Below are positions 1-8,764 of a stretch of DNA of 64,000 bases, piece by piece. The DNA is taken from assembly GCF_014764715.1 (NCBI RefSeq), contig NZ_JACXXE010000005.1:124001-188000 (forward strand), in the 5' to 3' direction. The position numbers and the translations under genes were made by a program. The notes beneath the pieces were generated by a model. It was not told the DNA's origin. It searched no databases and was given only the letters and a program-made list of their open reading frames with translations. Within the stretch, counting starts at the first letter, position 1, and every line of letters starts with the position of its first letter. The DNA comes from Bacillus crepusculi. Lineage in GTDB: Bacteria > Bacillota > Bacilli > Bacillales > Bacillaceae.

Positions 1-657
1 AAAAACCATTTTGATATAGAAGTACGAGATGGGTACGGCCAAACGGAAAGTACCTTGCTAGTCGGGGTGCTAAAAGGAATGGACATCAAGCCTGGAAGTA
101 TGGGAAAACCAACCCCTGGTAATGAAGTGGAGATCATTGATGAGGACGGCAGCGTATGCGCTCCAGGAGAAGTGGGGGATATTGCTGTTCACCTTGAAAC
201 GCCGGCTCTATTTAAGGAATACTACAAAGATGAAGACCGTACAAAGGCGCAGCGCCGAGGGAATTACTTTATTACGGGGGACCGCGCGAAAAAAGACGAA
301 GATGGGTACTTCTGGTTTGAAAGCCGCAGAGATGACATCATTGTCAGCTCAGGCTATACCATTGGACCGTTTGAAGTAGAGGATGCACTGATTAAACACC
401 CAGCAGTGAAAGAATGTGCGGTCGTGGCCAGCCCAGATGAAATTAGAGGCTCAATCGTCAAAGCCTACGTCGTCTTGCGTGATGCATCTGCACAAAGTGA
501 TGAGCTCATCAAAGAGCTGCAAACACATGTGAAAAACACAACAGCACCATACAAATACCCAAGAGAAATCGAATTCATTGACGAACTGCCAAAAACACCG
601 TCAGCGAAAATTCGTCGTGTAGAGCTGAGAGAAAGAGAGCTTGCGCGAAAAGCATAA
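1..657 (+). CDS. ytcI: Acyl-CoA synthetase (AMP-forming), C-terminal part
   Basis: The gene is cut by the left edge of the window; the frame is open from base 1. The fragment of about 218 residues carries the end of an ANL-superfamily ligase, which adenylates a carboxylic acid and transfers it to CoA in the cytoplasm. Visible are the YGQTES adenylation motif near the fragment start, the GDRA segment, the hinge DGYFWFESRRDD and the C-terminal catalytic lysine in LPKTPSAKIRR. The family is clear, but the chain length of the acid cannot be read. YtcI is proposed because it is next to the second NAD kinase in B. subtilis; here that kinase is about 14 kb away. A strong terminator follows the stop. 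Confidence 0.8.
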   Translation, partial: KNHFDIEVRDGYGQTESTLLVGVLKGMDIKPGSMGKPTPGNEVEIIDEDGSVCAPGEVGDIAVHLETPALFKEYYKDEDRTKAQRRGNYFITGDRAKKDEDGYFWFESRRDDIIVSSGYTIGPFEVEDALIKHPAVKECAVVASPDEIRGSIVKAYVVLRDASAQSDELIKELQTHVKNTTAPYKYPREIEFIDELPKTPSAKIRRVELRERELARKA

Positions 658-672
658 ATCAAATGAAATGAG

Positions 673-707
673 AAGCGTTTGGATGGAAAGCATCCAGCGC
701 TTTTTTT
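673..707 (+). terminator. Terminator after ytcI
   Basis: A stem with arms TGGATG and CATCCA, extended by AAGCG and CGCTT, is followed by seven T residues. Confidence 0.85.
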
Positions 708-793
708 GCATGGATCATCAAATTCGTTGAAAGCAGTGATGATGTTTTATGTTAAAATGTGTAGGAATTGCTGGAAAAGGAGAATGTTAGAAG

Positions 794-1408
794 ATGTTTG
801 TTGCAATCATTCATGGAATTGTGCTTGCCTTTGGTCTCATTTTACCTTTGGGCGCACAAAATGTTTTTGTGTTTCAACAAGGAGCGCTTCAGCCTCGATT
901 ATATCGCGTATTGCCTGTCATCATTACTGCTGCACTTTGTGACACACTTTTGATTGCGCTAGCTGTCATCGGTGTTTCGGTTGTTGTCTTTACCATTCCT
1001 GTACTGCAAATCGGTCTTTATATGATTGGGTTTTGTTTTTTACTTTATATGGGATGGTCTGTGTGGAACGCAAGCTCCACATCAGATGATAAAGAAAAGA
1101 TGGAATTCATGCCTGCGAGAAAACAAATTGTATTTGCCTGTTCAGTTTCACTTTTAAATCCTCACGCGATTCTCGATACAATTGGTGTGATTGGAACGAA
1201 TTCGCTTCAATATAGCGGGGCTGAAAAAGTGGCGTTTACACTCGCCTGCATCATCGTCTCGTGGCTATGGTTTATTGGTCTCGCTCTTTTAGGCAAGATG
1301 TTAGGGAAGTTAGATACAAATGGCAAATGGATGAACCGTATCAATAAAGCTTCGGCGATTATGATCTGGCTGGTCGCGTTATATATCGCGTATCAGCTTG
1401 TTGGTTAA
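794..1408 (+). CDS. LysE/ArgO-family amino-acid exporter
   Basis: A 204-residue membrane protein of the LysE/RhtB superfamily, which exports amino acids such as lysine or arginine from the cytoplasm. The first helix carries the family pattern PLGAQNVFVFQQG (about residues 18-30), and mid-protein NPHAILDT is the conserved Asn-Pro...Leu-Asp segment. About six hydrophobic helices span the whole length. The start is chosen because GGAGAATG lies a few bases upstream of the ATG. It is a single-gene unit between terminators. The substrate cannot be predicted and no adjacent LysR-type regulator is present. No gene symbol is given because paralogues in Bacillus are not distinguishable here. Confidence 0.8.
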   Translation: MFVAIIHGIVLAFGLILPLGAQNVFVFQQGALQPRLYRVLPVIITAALCDTLLIALAVIGVSVVVFTIPVLQIGLYMIGFCFLLYMGWSVWNASSTSDDKEKMEFMPARKQIVFACSVSLLNPHAILDTIGVIGTNSLQYSGAEKVAFTLACIIVSWLWFIGLALLGKMLGKLDTNGKWMNRINKASAIMIWLVALYIAYQLVG

Positions 1409-1433
1409 AGGATACATAGAGAATACATCAAAG

Positions 1434-1466
1434 AAGCGTTTGGGCGTAAAAATCCAGACGCTTTTT
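1434..1466 (+). terminator. Terminator after the LysE-type gene
   Basis: AAGCGTTTGG pairs with CCAGACGCTT and is followed by a T run. Its arms resemble those of the terminator at 673-707. Confidence 0.75.
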
Positions 1467-1498
1467 GTACAATTTAAAAGTTTGGCAACCCAATCCTT

Positions 1499-1525
1499 GC
1501 ATGAGCGTATCGCTCATGCTTTTTT
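1499..1525 (+). terminator. Second terminator between convergent genes
   Basis: A perfect 9-bp stem, GCATGAGCG and CGCTCATGC with a TAT loop, is followed by six T residues on the plus strand. It backs up the terminator at 1434-1466 and shields the convergent MarR gene. Confidence 0.8.
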
Positions 1526-1532
1526 CATTGAA

Positions 1533-1973
1533 TCATTTTTTGAAAATGGTTTGATTTAACAGACGGAGAGCTTGTACGATATCATCCATTTGATTTTGGT
1601 TAGAGGGAGAAAGACTGTCTATGAGCATCGCTTCAATTTGCTGAAATGCTTTGTCCATACATTCACGGCCTTTTTCAGACAGCATAATGACATGCTTTCG
1701 TTTATCCTCTTGATCTTCACGTCTATCGATGAATTGCTTTTCTTGTAGTTTCTTTAGTTCTCTGCTGACATTTGGAAGTGACATGTGCTGACAATCAGCG
1801 ATTTCACTAGGTGTAAGCGGCTCGCTGACAGCTAGCTGCTCTAGAATCAAATATTGTAAGGGCGTTAAGTCAGGTGGTTTGACTTTGCTCATCAGGTCAT
1901 GCTTCCGCTCTGAAAAAGTAGAAGCAAATGCGACGAATTCCTTGAAGAAATGTGGATGTTTCATGATTTTCAC
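1533..1973 (-). CDS. MarR-family transcriptional regulator
   Basis: A 146-residue winged-helix DNA-binding protein of the MarR family, acting as a dimer. The core spans about residues 40-110: LTPLQYLILEQLA, then the recognition helix region SLPNVSRELKKLQEKQF, then the wing DRREDQEDKRKHVIMLSEKG. N- and C-terminal helices supply the dimer interface. It is transcribed away from the NAD(P)H oxidoreductase at 2082, and two palindromes lie in the shared upstream region, so it most likely represses that gene and itself. The ligand is unknown. In Bacillus such pairs often answer electrophiles or quinones (YodB- or MhqR-like behaviour); this is an inference from the neighbour. Confidence 0.85.
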   Translation of the reverse strand: MKIMKHPHFFKEFVAFASTFSERKHDLMSKVKPPDLTPLQYLILEQLAVSEPLTPSEIADCQHMSLPNVSRELKKLQEKQFIDRREDQEDKRKHVIMLSEKGRECMDKAFQQIEAMLIDSLSPSNQNQMDDIVQALRLLNQTIFKK

Positions 1974-2011
1974 CTCCTATGTAACATACCAAATTTATTA
2001 TCAAAAAACAA

Positions 2012-2066
2012 TTATCATTTGACAACCAAATAAACAGGGTGTATCATTTTGTTATCAAATGATAAC
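2012..2066 (+). promoter_or_regulatory. SigA promoter flanked by two candidate MarR operators
   Basis: The -35 TTGACA (2019-2024) and -10 TATCAT (2042-2047) are separated by 17 bp and drive the gene at 2082. A palindrome, GTTATCA-AA-TGATAAC (2051-2066), lies just downstream of the -10. A related near-palindrome, TTATCATTTGACAA (2012-2025), overlaps the -35. Both carry the TTATCA half-site. Repression by the divergent MarR protein is inferred. Confidence 0.7.
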
Positions 2067-2081
2067 TAAAGGAGACGACAC

Positions 2082-2669
2082 ATGAATGTACTCATTATTT
2101 ATACACACCCTCATCACAATAGTTTAAATGGTGCTTTTTTGAAAGAAATCGTCAAAGGCAGTGAAGAAAATCCAAAGGTTCAAGAAGTGAAGATCATTGA
2201 TTTATATCAAGAAGAATTTGATCCTGTGCTTATTTTTAACGAAAAGAAAAAAAGGCGTGATATGCATAAGGATCCTGACATTCAGATGTATCAGGAAAAG
2301 ATCAAATGGGCGGACAAAATCGTGTTTGTTTATCCGATTTGGTGGGGACGGCCTCCAGCTATGCTGCTTGGCTTTATTGATCGCATGTTTGCTGCGAATT
2401 TCGTCTATCGTCAAACAGGCGGACTGCTTCCAGAAGGGCTGTTAAAAGGAAAAAATGCCGTTTGTGTATCGACGATGCAAGGACCGACCAACTATCCTTT
2501 CTTCTTTTTGCAAAATGCCCATAAGATGTTAATGAAACGAGCTCTCTTACAATATGTCGGGATCAAGCCTGTGAAGTTCTTTGAGTTTGGCATGATGGAA
2601 AGCCCAAAGGGAAAACATGATGTCAAATTAAAACGCATATACAATTATTTCAAAAAAATCAGCGCGTAA
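2082..2669 (+). CDS. NAD(P)H oxidoreductase, flavodoxin-fold quinone reductase family
   Basis: A 195-residue protein of the Flavodoxin_2 family (NQO1/KefF/MdaB type), which uses FMN or FAD to reduce quinones or nitro compounds by two electrons. The N-terminus MNVLIIYTHPHHNSLNGAF is the flavin phosphate-binding segment. VFVYPIWWGRPPAMLLGFIDRMF (about residues 82-104) is the family's isoalloxazine-binding signature, here with the typical P-x-W-W. GGLLPEGLLKGK follows. The start ATG has AAAGGAG at good spacing. It is closest in type to B. subtilis YwrO. The divergent MarR gene and operator-like palindromes suggest induction by an electrophile. The physiological substrate is unknown. Confidence 0.85.
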   Translation: MNVLIIYTHPHHNSLNGAFLKEIVKGSEENPKVQEVKIIDLYQEEFDPVLIFNEKKKRRDMHKDPDIQMYQEKIKWADKIVFVYPIWWGRPPAMLLGFIDRMFAANFVYRQTGGLLPEGLLKGKNAVCVSTMQGPTNYPFFFLQNAHKMLMKRALLQYVGIKPVKFFEFGMMESPKGKHDVKLKRIYNYFKKISA

Positions 2670-2772
2670 ACAGTTAGATAAGTCACTTTTCTTCTAATTT
2701 GATCCTATTCTGTTTTAAAATGACATAGAGGGTGGGATGACTCATCTTCTTCATTTGAAAAGGGGGATATAG

Positions 2773-4125
2773 ATGAAGAAAACATTGTTTAAAGATGCAG
2801 CTATTTTAACACTTGATCCAGCTTTAGGTTTTCTCGAAAAGGGAGATTTACTAATTGAAGGGGCGCACATTTTAGAAGTCGCACCTTCAATTGAAGCAAG
2901 TGATGCTGACATTGTAGATGCATCCGATATGGTCATCATGCCAGGTCTTGTGGATACACATCGTCATGTGTGGCAGTCTGTCATCAGGGGCATAGGAACA
3001 GATTGGTCTTTACAAACATATTTAAGCAAAATATATTATGGCAACTATGGAGCGATGAGACGTCCATCAGACGATCGAATCGCCAATTATTTAGGGGCAT
3101 TAGAGGCATTAGATGCAGGGGTGACTACGTTTTTAGACTGGACAATGATCAATTCAATGGATCATACAGATGAGCTCATTGGTGGATTAAAGGATGCGGG
3201 CATTCGGGCTGTTTTTGCTTTTGGTACCTCTGGCGATGCTGAATATTGGGACAGGGAAAGTACGCTCACCAATATGGAAGATGCGGCCCGTGTGAAAAAA
3301 ACACATTTTCAATCAACAGATCAGCTTTTGACGATGGGGCTTGCTATTCGTGGGCCTGAGTTTTCCTCATGGGAAACCACAGTATTTGAAATCGAAACAG
3401 CCAGGTCTCTAGATGCACTATGCAGTATGCACATTGGCTTTGGGAATTGGGGGGCGGCTGATCGTTCGATTGAGCGGCTTCATAAAGCAGGGCTACTAGG
3501 ATCTGATCTGAACATGGTGCATATCAATGCAATCGACGCGGATCAAATGAACATGCTGGCAGACAGCGGTAGCTCAATATCCATTACCCCTGAAATTGAA
3601 ATGATGATGGGGCACGGTTATCCTGTGACAGGTCTTGCGATTGAACATGGAGTACTCCCGACGCTTGGTGTAGATGTAGTGACAGCGACAGGAGGAGATT
3701 TGTTTGCACAAATGAAATTCGGTCTTCAGGCAGAGCGAGCGATCCAAAATCAATCTTTGTTGATGGAAGGGACGATGCCGGGACCTGAGCTTGGGCTCTC
3801 TGCTCATCAAATGCTTGAAGCGGCGACAATCAACGGAGCTCGGGCATTGAAGCTTGATGATAAAATTGGTTCGCTTACACCTGGAAAAGAAGCCGATTTT
3901 ATCTTGATTGATCGGACAAGCATGAATCTTCTGCCGATGACAGACCCAGCTGGAGCGGTTGTCCAAACGGCACATCCTTCAAATGTTGATTCCGTCTATG
4001 TTGCAGGGAAAGCAGTGAAACAAAATGGAAAGCTTGTCGGTGTGAACCTAGAAGAGGTGAAACGAAAAGCTTATGCAGCAAGAGATCATATTTTATCGCA
4101 TAAATTTGAATCAGCTTCATCATAA
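2773..4125 (+). CDS. Amidohydrolase-superfamily deaminase or chlorohydrolase-like enzyme
   Basis: A 450-residue cytoplasmic metalloenzyme of the ATZ/TRZ-like amidohydrolase group (guanine, cytosine and SAH deaminases, chlorohydrolases). A short N-terminal beta domain leads to MPGLVDTHRHVWQS, whose His63 and His65 are metal ligands. Later candidate ligands are in MHIGFGNWG, NMVHINAID and the catalytic Asp in LGVDVVTATGGD. The C-terminal GSLTPGKEADFILID is the family's returning beta-sandwich segment. The typical HxxE pair after the second metal His is not evident (HIGFG instead), so the exact reaction is uncertain. AAGGGGGATATAG precedes the ATG. It is a single-gene unit with no linked permease or pathway genes. 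Confidence 0.75.
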   Translation: MKKTLFKDAAILTLDPALGFLEKGDLLIEGAHILEVAPSIEASDADIVDASDMVIMPGLVDTHRHVWQSVIRGIGTDWSLQTYLSKIYYGNYGAMRRPSDDRIANYLGALEALDAGVTTFLDWTMINSMDHTDELIGGLKDAGIRAVFAFGTSGDAEYWDRESTLTNMEDAARVKKTHFQSTDQLLTMGLAIRGPEFSSWETTVFEIETARSLDALCSMHIGFGNWGAADRSIERLHKAGLLGSDLNMVHINAIDADQMNMLADSGSSISITPEIEMMMGHGYPVTGLAIEHGVLPTLGVDVVTATGGDLFAQMKFGLQAERAIQNQSLLMEGTMPGPELGLSAHQMLEAATINGARALKLDDKIGSLTPGKEADFILIDRTSMNLLPMTDPAGAVVQTAHPSNVDSVYVAGKAVKQNGKLVGVNLEEVKRKAYAARDHILSHKFESASS

Positions 4126-4134
4126 ACAAACATA

Positions 4135-4160
4135 TCCCCATAGGCTTAGTCCTATGGGGA
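4135..4160. terminator. Bidirectional hairpin between convergent genes
   Basis: A perfect 10-bp stem, TCCCCATAGG and CCTATGGGGA with a 6-nt loop, sits between the amidohydrolase and yxdM stops. Neither side has a long T run. The minus-strand side is the more T-rich. Confidence 0.65.
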
Positions 4161-4165
4161 ATGGA

Positions 4166-6103
4166 TTACAAGGATTCTTTAATGACTTTTTTATAATACT
4201 GGACTGACAGGAATCCGAAGACTGAATACAAAACGGTATAAATCGACATGACGATGAGCATTGGTGTCCACAGTTCACCGCCGAATAAAAACCAGCCGGA
4301 TTGTATAGCAAAGTAGCTGTGCAGCAATCCGATGATGAGCGGAATCCCGAAGTTAAACAGCTGTTTAAGCCTGATGCCTTTTAATAGATCCTTCTCAGTA
4401 AAACCAAGCTTGCGCAAGATCGTGTAGGAGCTTTGTTCCTCTTCACTTTCGTTCATTTGTTTAAAATATAAAATACAGCCTGATGTGACAAGGAAGCTGA
4501 GACCTAAAAATCCGACCACAAACATCGCAAGTCCTATCGTTTGTTTTTGCTGCTGAGCTGAAGCTAGTTGAGACATGCTGTTGTCACCTAGTTTTAAAGA
4601 TGTAAACACGCTATTTGCTTGTTCAAGATTTTTATCATCTTTTATATTGACTGCGATATATTGGCTATTCTCAAGCTGCAATTTAGGATCTTTCATTTTG
4701 TCGAGCTGCTCAAAAACATCTTGACTCACGACTGCAACAGGCAGACCGCCAAAAGTGAAGTTGTAAGAAATGAGATAATCTTTCTTCATATCTATGACTT
4801 TCAAATCAAGCGGTTTCTTGATGAGAAGCTTCACATCGCCTGAGCTTTGAATCGGCATGAATTTCTTTAATAGATCACTGTAGCCGCTTAAGATGACTTC
4901 GTTGTTCTCCACATGAATATTTGGTGCATTTTTCTCGCTGATCACGGGCAGTGTCAATACGCCTGGTTTATTCTTCATATTTTTCAACTCTGTATCCATG
5001 ATTTTTTTCGCATCAAAATCCGCTTGAATCACTTTGAACTGCTTTTGATCATAAGCAATATGTTTGTCAGAAAGTGCACGAGTGAAGGTTGCTGCTTCTT
5101 TTTCTGAGCCCATGACGAAATGAGCTGGGATTATATGATTAGCGGTTTTTTCTGCTGAGTAATAGGAAATGTAGCTAAGGGCCAGCAAACCGATGGCAAG
5201 TGCAGATACGGTTGTAATAATCGTTAAAAGCAGTGCATTTGATTTTAGCCGGAACATAATGGATGACAGAGACAGGACTTCATGAATGGCGAGATAGCCA
5301 TTTTTTCTTTTACGTACAATATTGGCAATGAAAGAAACAGAGCCTTTATAAAAAAGAAAGGTACCGATAATGACAGAGGCTAGAATATAAATCATGGCTA
5401 AAAGTAACTCAAGCTTCGACGTATACGAGCCGGTAAAAAGCTTAGAAGAAATATAATAGCCTGAGCTGATCAAGACAATACCGAAAACCCCAATGATGAT
5501 TTCAAACACAGAGATCTTTTTCACACGCTGTTCTGTCGAAGATGTTGTTCTAAACAAAGATAAAATCGTCTGTTTTTTAATAAAACGCTTATTTCTCAGC
5601 ATAATCAATCCATAGATAATGAAAAAGACAATAAGTGTTTGCAGAAGGGCCATACCTGAAAAATGTAGATTGGCGATGGCGTTAACACCAGTCACTTTAA
5701 ATAACACCATCAGCATCAGCTTTGAACCGATAAAGCCTGCAATGATGCCGATAACCATGGCTGCCAAGTAGAGGATAAAGTTTTCTGCATTGAGAAGTCT
5801 GGCAATTTTTTGTTTCGTCATACCAATGAGCTGTAAGAGACCTATTTCTTTTCCTCTGCGTTTAATAAAAATGCTATTCGCATATAGCAGGAAAATACCG
5901 ACGATGGCAATGAGCAGAACCGAAGCGGCTTTAATTGAAGCGCCGCCTTTAATGGAGCCTTTTACACCATCAAGTGCTGGTGAGTACTGCAAGGTGACAA
6001 AGGAAAAATAGAGCGCCACACTAAACACGAGAGCAAACACATATAAATAGTAATTTTTTAAATTTTTCTTCAAGTTACGGAGGATGAGCTGATTAATGTT
6101 CAT
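4166..6103 (-). CDS. yxdM: Yxd/Bce-type ABC transporter permease
   Basis: A 645-residue permease of the BceB/YxdM family (FtsX-like), which works with its ATPase to protect against cell-wall-active or cationic peptides and to sense them. Ten hydrophobic helices are visible: one at about residues 18-38, a cluster from 55 to 315 and three near the C-terminus. A large, hydrophilic, presumably extracellular domain of about 190 residues (about 320-510) is the hallmark of the family and the likely peptide-contact site. The gene overlaps the end of yxdL by 11 bp, which implies translational coupling. A convergent hairpin ends the unit. The assignment to Yxd rather than Bce or Psd rests on the yxeB neighbour. 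Confidence 0.85.
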   Translation of the reverse strand: MNINQLILRNLKKNLKNYYLYVFALVFSVALYFSFVTLQYSPALDGVKGSIKGGASIKAASVLLIAIVGIFLLYANSIFIKRRGKEIGLLQLIGMTKQKIARLLNAENFILYLAAMVIGIIAGFIGSKLMLMVLFKVTGVNAIANLHFSGMALLQTLIVFFIIYGLIMLRNKRFIKKQTILSLFRTTSSTEQRVKKISVFEIIIGVFGIVLISSGYYISSKLFTGSYTSKLELLLAMIYILASVIIGTFLFYKGSVSFIANIVRKRKNGYLAIHEVLSLSSIMFRLKSNALLLTIITTVSALAIGLLALSYISYYSAEKTANHIIPAHFVMGSEKEAATFTRALSDKHIAYDQKQFKVIQADFDAKKIMDTELKNMKNKPGVLTLPVISEKNAPNIHVENNEVILSGYSDLLKKFMPIQSSGDVKLLIKKPLDLKVIDMKKDYLISYNFTFGGLPVAVVSQDVFEQLDKMKDPKLQLENSQYIAVNIKDDKNLEQANSVFTSLKLGDNSMSQLASAQQQKQTIGLAMFVVGFLGLSFLVTSGCILYFKQMNESEEEQSSYTILRKLGFTEKDLLKGIRLKQLFNFGIPLIIGLLHSYFAIQSGWFLFGGELWTPMLIVMSIYTVLYSVFGFLSVQYYKKVIKESL

Positions 6104-6854
6104 GCTTCACACCGCCTAAAACACCTTGCGTTTTCATAATATCCTCGAAAAACATCTTTCTCTCTAAAGCACCTTTATTCAACTGAGTATAAATCTGTCC
6201 GTCCTTGATAAAAATGACGCGTCTTGAATAGCTCGCTGCCACAGGATCATGTGTCACCATGACAATGGTCGCTTTTCGTTTTCGATTGAAATCTTGCAGC
6301 TTATTGAGTAAATCAGATGCAGATTTTGAATCAAGCGCTCCGGTAGGTTCATCAGCGAAAATAAGACTAGGCTCATGAATGAAGGCACGAACCGCTGATG
6401 TCCGCTGCTTTTGTCCACCAGAGAGTTCGTTCGGATATTTGTCTCTTAGTTCATAAATCCCCATGTCTTCTGCGAGCTGTTGAAAGCGTTCAAACGCTTC
6501 TTTTTTTGGTGTTTTGGAGATGGATAATGGCAAAAGGATGTTCTCTTTGACAGTGAGCGTATCAAGTAAATTATAATCTTGAAAGACAAAGCCAAGCTGT
6601 TTTTTTCTAAATTCAGCAAGCTGCTGATCTTTCATTTGTGTCATCTCAGCATCTGCGATACGAATCGATCCGCTGGACACATGATCGATTGATGACAATA
6701 CGTTGAGAAGGGTTGTTTTCCCCGAGCCTGATGGCCCCATGATGCTGACAAATTCTCCAGCTTCTATCGTCAAATCAATGCCACTCAGCACCTCTTGTTT
6801 ATTGAATTTATTTCCATAGCTTTTATAAATCTTGCGAGCTTCTAAAATGTTCAT
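6093..6854 (-). CDS. yxdL: Yxd/Bce-type ABC transporter ATP-binding protein
   Basis: A 253-residue ATPase of the MacB/LolD-like peptide-resistance exporters, partner of the permease encoded next. Motifs in order are Walker A GPSGSGKT (residues 40-47), the Q-loop in FVFQDYNLL, the signature LSGGQKQR, Walker [13 protein letters not shown] and the switch His in MVTHDP. All are intact. AGGGG precedes the ATG at 6854. The gap from yxdK to yxdL holds a 13-bp perfect hairpin and a -10-like TATACT, so yxdLM probably has its own regulated promoter instead of relying only on readthrough from yxdJK. Confidence 0.9.
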   Translation of the reverse strand: MNILEARKIYKSYGNKFNKQEVLSGIDLTIEAGEFVSIMGPSGSGKTTLLNVLSSIDHVSSGSIRIADAEMTQMKDQQLAEFRKKQLGFVFQDYNLLDTLTVKENILLPLSISKTPKKEAFERFQQLAEDMGIYELRDKYPNELSGGQKQRTSAVRAFIHEPSLIFADEPTGALDSKSASDLLNKLQDFNRKRKATIVMVTHDPVAASYSRRVIFIKDGQIYTQLNKGALERKMFFEDIMKTQGVLGGVKHEH

Positions 6855-6883
6855 ATGCTGAACCCCTTTTTCTATTTAATTGA

Positions 6884-6971
6884 TATCTCTAGTATAAAAA
6901 GAAGCCAGACCGACTTCCTTCGATTTGGCGAACAAAATAGACGAGCATGTGACATTATTGTCACATGCTCG
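6884..6971 (-). promoter_or_regulatory. Candidate yxdLM promoter with operator-like hairpin
   Basis: A perfect inverted repeat with 13-bp arms (6942-6954 and 6959-6971) and a 4-nt spacer contains TGACA-ATAA-TGTCA. This is close to the TNACA-N4-TGTAA motif described for BceR-type regulators. On the minus strand a TATACT -10 (6891-6896) follows, with a poor -35, as expected of an activator-dependent promoter. The repeat centre would lie about 70 bp upstream of the start of transcription. The same repeat includes the yxdK stop codon and could also fold in RNA as an attenuator. Confidence 0.55.
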
Positions 6972-7968
6972 CAATATGAACAAAATCATTCTTTTTCGGA
7001 AAGGTCAAGGTGAAGGTTGTACCTTGATCTATAGTGGAGGTGACCTCAATTGTGATATGAAGAGCGTCTGCTCCTTTTTTTGTTAAATAGAGCCCCATTC
7101 CCGTTGATGCGGTATCATGATGATGTCTTGTTGAAGTAAAGCCCTTTTCAAAAATACGAGATATGTCTCTTGGGTCAATTCCTCTGCCTTGATCTGTGAT
7201 CGACAGTACAACTTGTTCATTCATTTGTCTGCTTTCAATGACAATATCAGATGAATGGCTGTACTTAACTGCGTTTGTCAGCACTTGTCTGATCATAAAG
7301 GATAACCATTTTGTATCACTTAATACGTCGCGTTCTTCAAGTGCCAGTTCAAAGCCAATTCCTTTTTGCATACACCATGATTGGAGGGCTTTGATTTCTT
7401 GTGCTAGGATGCTTTGCAGATCAAGCTTTTCAATATATAAATCATTTTCGATATGACGTATTCTGCTTTGGTGCAGCTGGGTATCGAGTAATAAATGAAT
7501 TCTGAGCCATTCGTATGTCATATTTGCTTTCAGCGGCTGCTCTGTTAAGCGGTCAATCATTAAGTGCATCGCTGTCAGCGGTGTTTTGACCTCATGTATC
7601 CATGAAAGTAGCTCATCCTTTTCTTCTTCAAGGGCGATGGTCTTCTCAGTTGCCATCTGCCGGTATCGGTCAATTTGCTCTGACGTCGCATCATGTACGA
7701 GCTGTTCAAATGGGGAAGAGGGAGTGAGGCGCATTTGATGATCAATGCTCTCATCCCATTCTTTCAGCCGCTCATAATAAGCCGTTTCTTTTCGATATCG
7801 GAAAAAGAGAAAGACGATCATGAGTAAGGTAGACAGTAATACAATATAAAAAAGAGAAGCTATTGGAATGGTCGTATCTAAATACGCAACAAACAGAATG
7901 AGGAGCTGCAAACTAAGAAAGAACAGGATCCAGCTTCTTCGTTCTTTTAAAAATGCTTGCAGCATCAT
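6961..7968 (-). CDS. yxdK: Intramembrane-sensing histidine kinase, BceS/YxdK type
   Basis: A 335-residue membrane kinase. Two helices near the N-terminus (about residues 14-32 and 37-57) are separated by only a few residues, so there is almost no extracellular sensor. Bce-type kinases instead receive their signal from the cognate permease. The H-box is ELLSWIHEVKTPLTAMHL, with the phospho-accepting His before EVKTP. The ATPase domain shows the N-box NAVKYS, DQGRGID and GMGLYLTKKG. The gene abuts yxdJ at 7968 with the ATG directly at the yxdJ stop. The yxdK stop lies inside the hairpin described at 6942-6971. Confidence 0.88.
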   Translation of the reverse strand: MMLQAFLKERRSWILFFLSLQLLILFVAYLDTTIPIASLFYIVLLSTLLMIVFLFFRYRKETAYYERLKEWDESIDHQMRLTPSSPFEQLVHDATSEQIDRYRQMATEKTIALEEEKDELLSWIHEVKTPLTAMHLMIDRLTEQPLKANMTYEWLRIHLLLDTQLHQSRIRHIENDLYIEKLDLQSILAQEIKALQSWCMQKGIGFELALEERDVLSDTKWLSFMIRQVLTNAVKYSHSSDIVIESRQMNEQVVLSITDQGRGIDPRDISRIFEKGFTSTRHHHDTASTGMGLYLTKKGADALHITIEVTSTIDQGTTFTLTFPKKNDFVHIASM

Positions 7969-8654
7969 TAATCATCCTTTTCCTTTGCAAGATATCCTTG
8001 TCCCACTTTTGTTTCAATAAAGGTACCAAGGGAGATCTCGTCTAGTTTTTTTCTGAGGCGATTGACGTTTACAGTCAGCGTATTGTCACTCACAAATCGT
8101 TCATCCTCCCATAACGCTTGTATGAGTGATTCACGGCTGACGATATGATGTTTATGCTGCACCAATTCCTTGAGGATAAATAATTCATTTTTCGTTAATT
8201 CAACCTCACCGTGTTCATTTGTCACGGTGTTTTTTTCTAGATCAATGGTAGCGCCGCACCAAACCTTTAAGTTGGCGGGTTCTGCATTATAATCATGCAC
8301 GCGGCGAAGAACAGCACTTACTTTGGCAATGAGAACGTCAAAGTGAAAGGGCTTCTGCACAAAATCATCAGCACCAAGCTGCATCGACATGACCATATCT
8401 GCAGGGTGGTCTCGGGATGAGAGGAAGATGATCGGAACATTTGAATGGTGCCGAATCATCCGGCACCAATGAAAGCCATCGTATTTTGGCAGCTGTATAT
8501 CGATAATAACGAGATCAGGCTGAACAGAAGTGAATTCCTGCATGACCTGTTGAAAATTGTGAATCCCATAGACATCATAGGACCAGTTGACTAGACGCTC
8601 TTTGATTTCTTGGAAGAGGGTTGTATCGTCCTCAATCAGTAAAATTTTAAACAA
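7968..8654 (-). CDS. yxdJ: OmpR-family response regulator, YxdJ type
   Basis: The chosen TTG start at 8654 gives MFKILLIEDD and 228 residues, matching family length; a longer in-frame opening to 8741 would run into the yxeB terminator and is rejected. The receiver domain has acidic residues Glu8, Asp9 and Asp10, phospho-acceptor Asp52 (VIIDIQLPKYDG) and Lys in FVQKPF. The C-terminal winged helix ends with VNRLRKKLDE and VGQGYLA. It forms a two-component pair with YxdK, and its expected targets are yxdLM. A TACAAT -10-like box lies upstream without a good -35. The ribosome-binding site is weak (GGTG), which leaves some doubt about the exact start. Confidence 0.85.
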   Translation of the reverse strand: MFKILLIEDDTTLFQEIKERLVNWSYDVYGIHNFQQVMQEFTSVQPDLVIIDIQLPKYDGFHWCRMIRHHSNVPIIFLSSRDHPADMVMSMQLGADDFVQKPFHFDVLIAKVSAVLRRVHDYNAEPANLKVWCGATIDLEKNTVTNEHGEVELTKNELFILKELVQHKHHIVSRESLIQALWEDERFVSDNTLTVNVNRLRKKLDEISLGTFIETKVGQGYLAKEKDD

Positions 8655-8731
8655 AACCAGCACCACACTTTTTATATTCGTCTGTATGTCATTGTAGCGG
8701 AAATAAGGCGCTGCCGCTAGAAGCAGACAAG

Positions 8732-8762
8732 AAAAAAGCAAGGGGAGAGATCCCTTGCTTTC
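8732..8762 (-). terminator. Terminator after yxeB
   Basis: A perfect 10-bp stem, AAAGCAAGGG and CCCTTGCTTT with a 7-nt loop, is followed by six T residues on the minus strand. It separates the iron gene yxeB from yxdJK. Confidence 0.9.
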
Positions 8763-8764
8763 GC

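Noticed and set aside
673..1466. Duplication suggested by similar terminators at 673-707 and 1434-1466
   Set aside because: Both share AAGCGTTTGG arms, but flanking genes are unrelated and terminator stems are prone to chance similarity.
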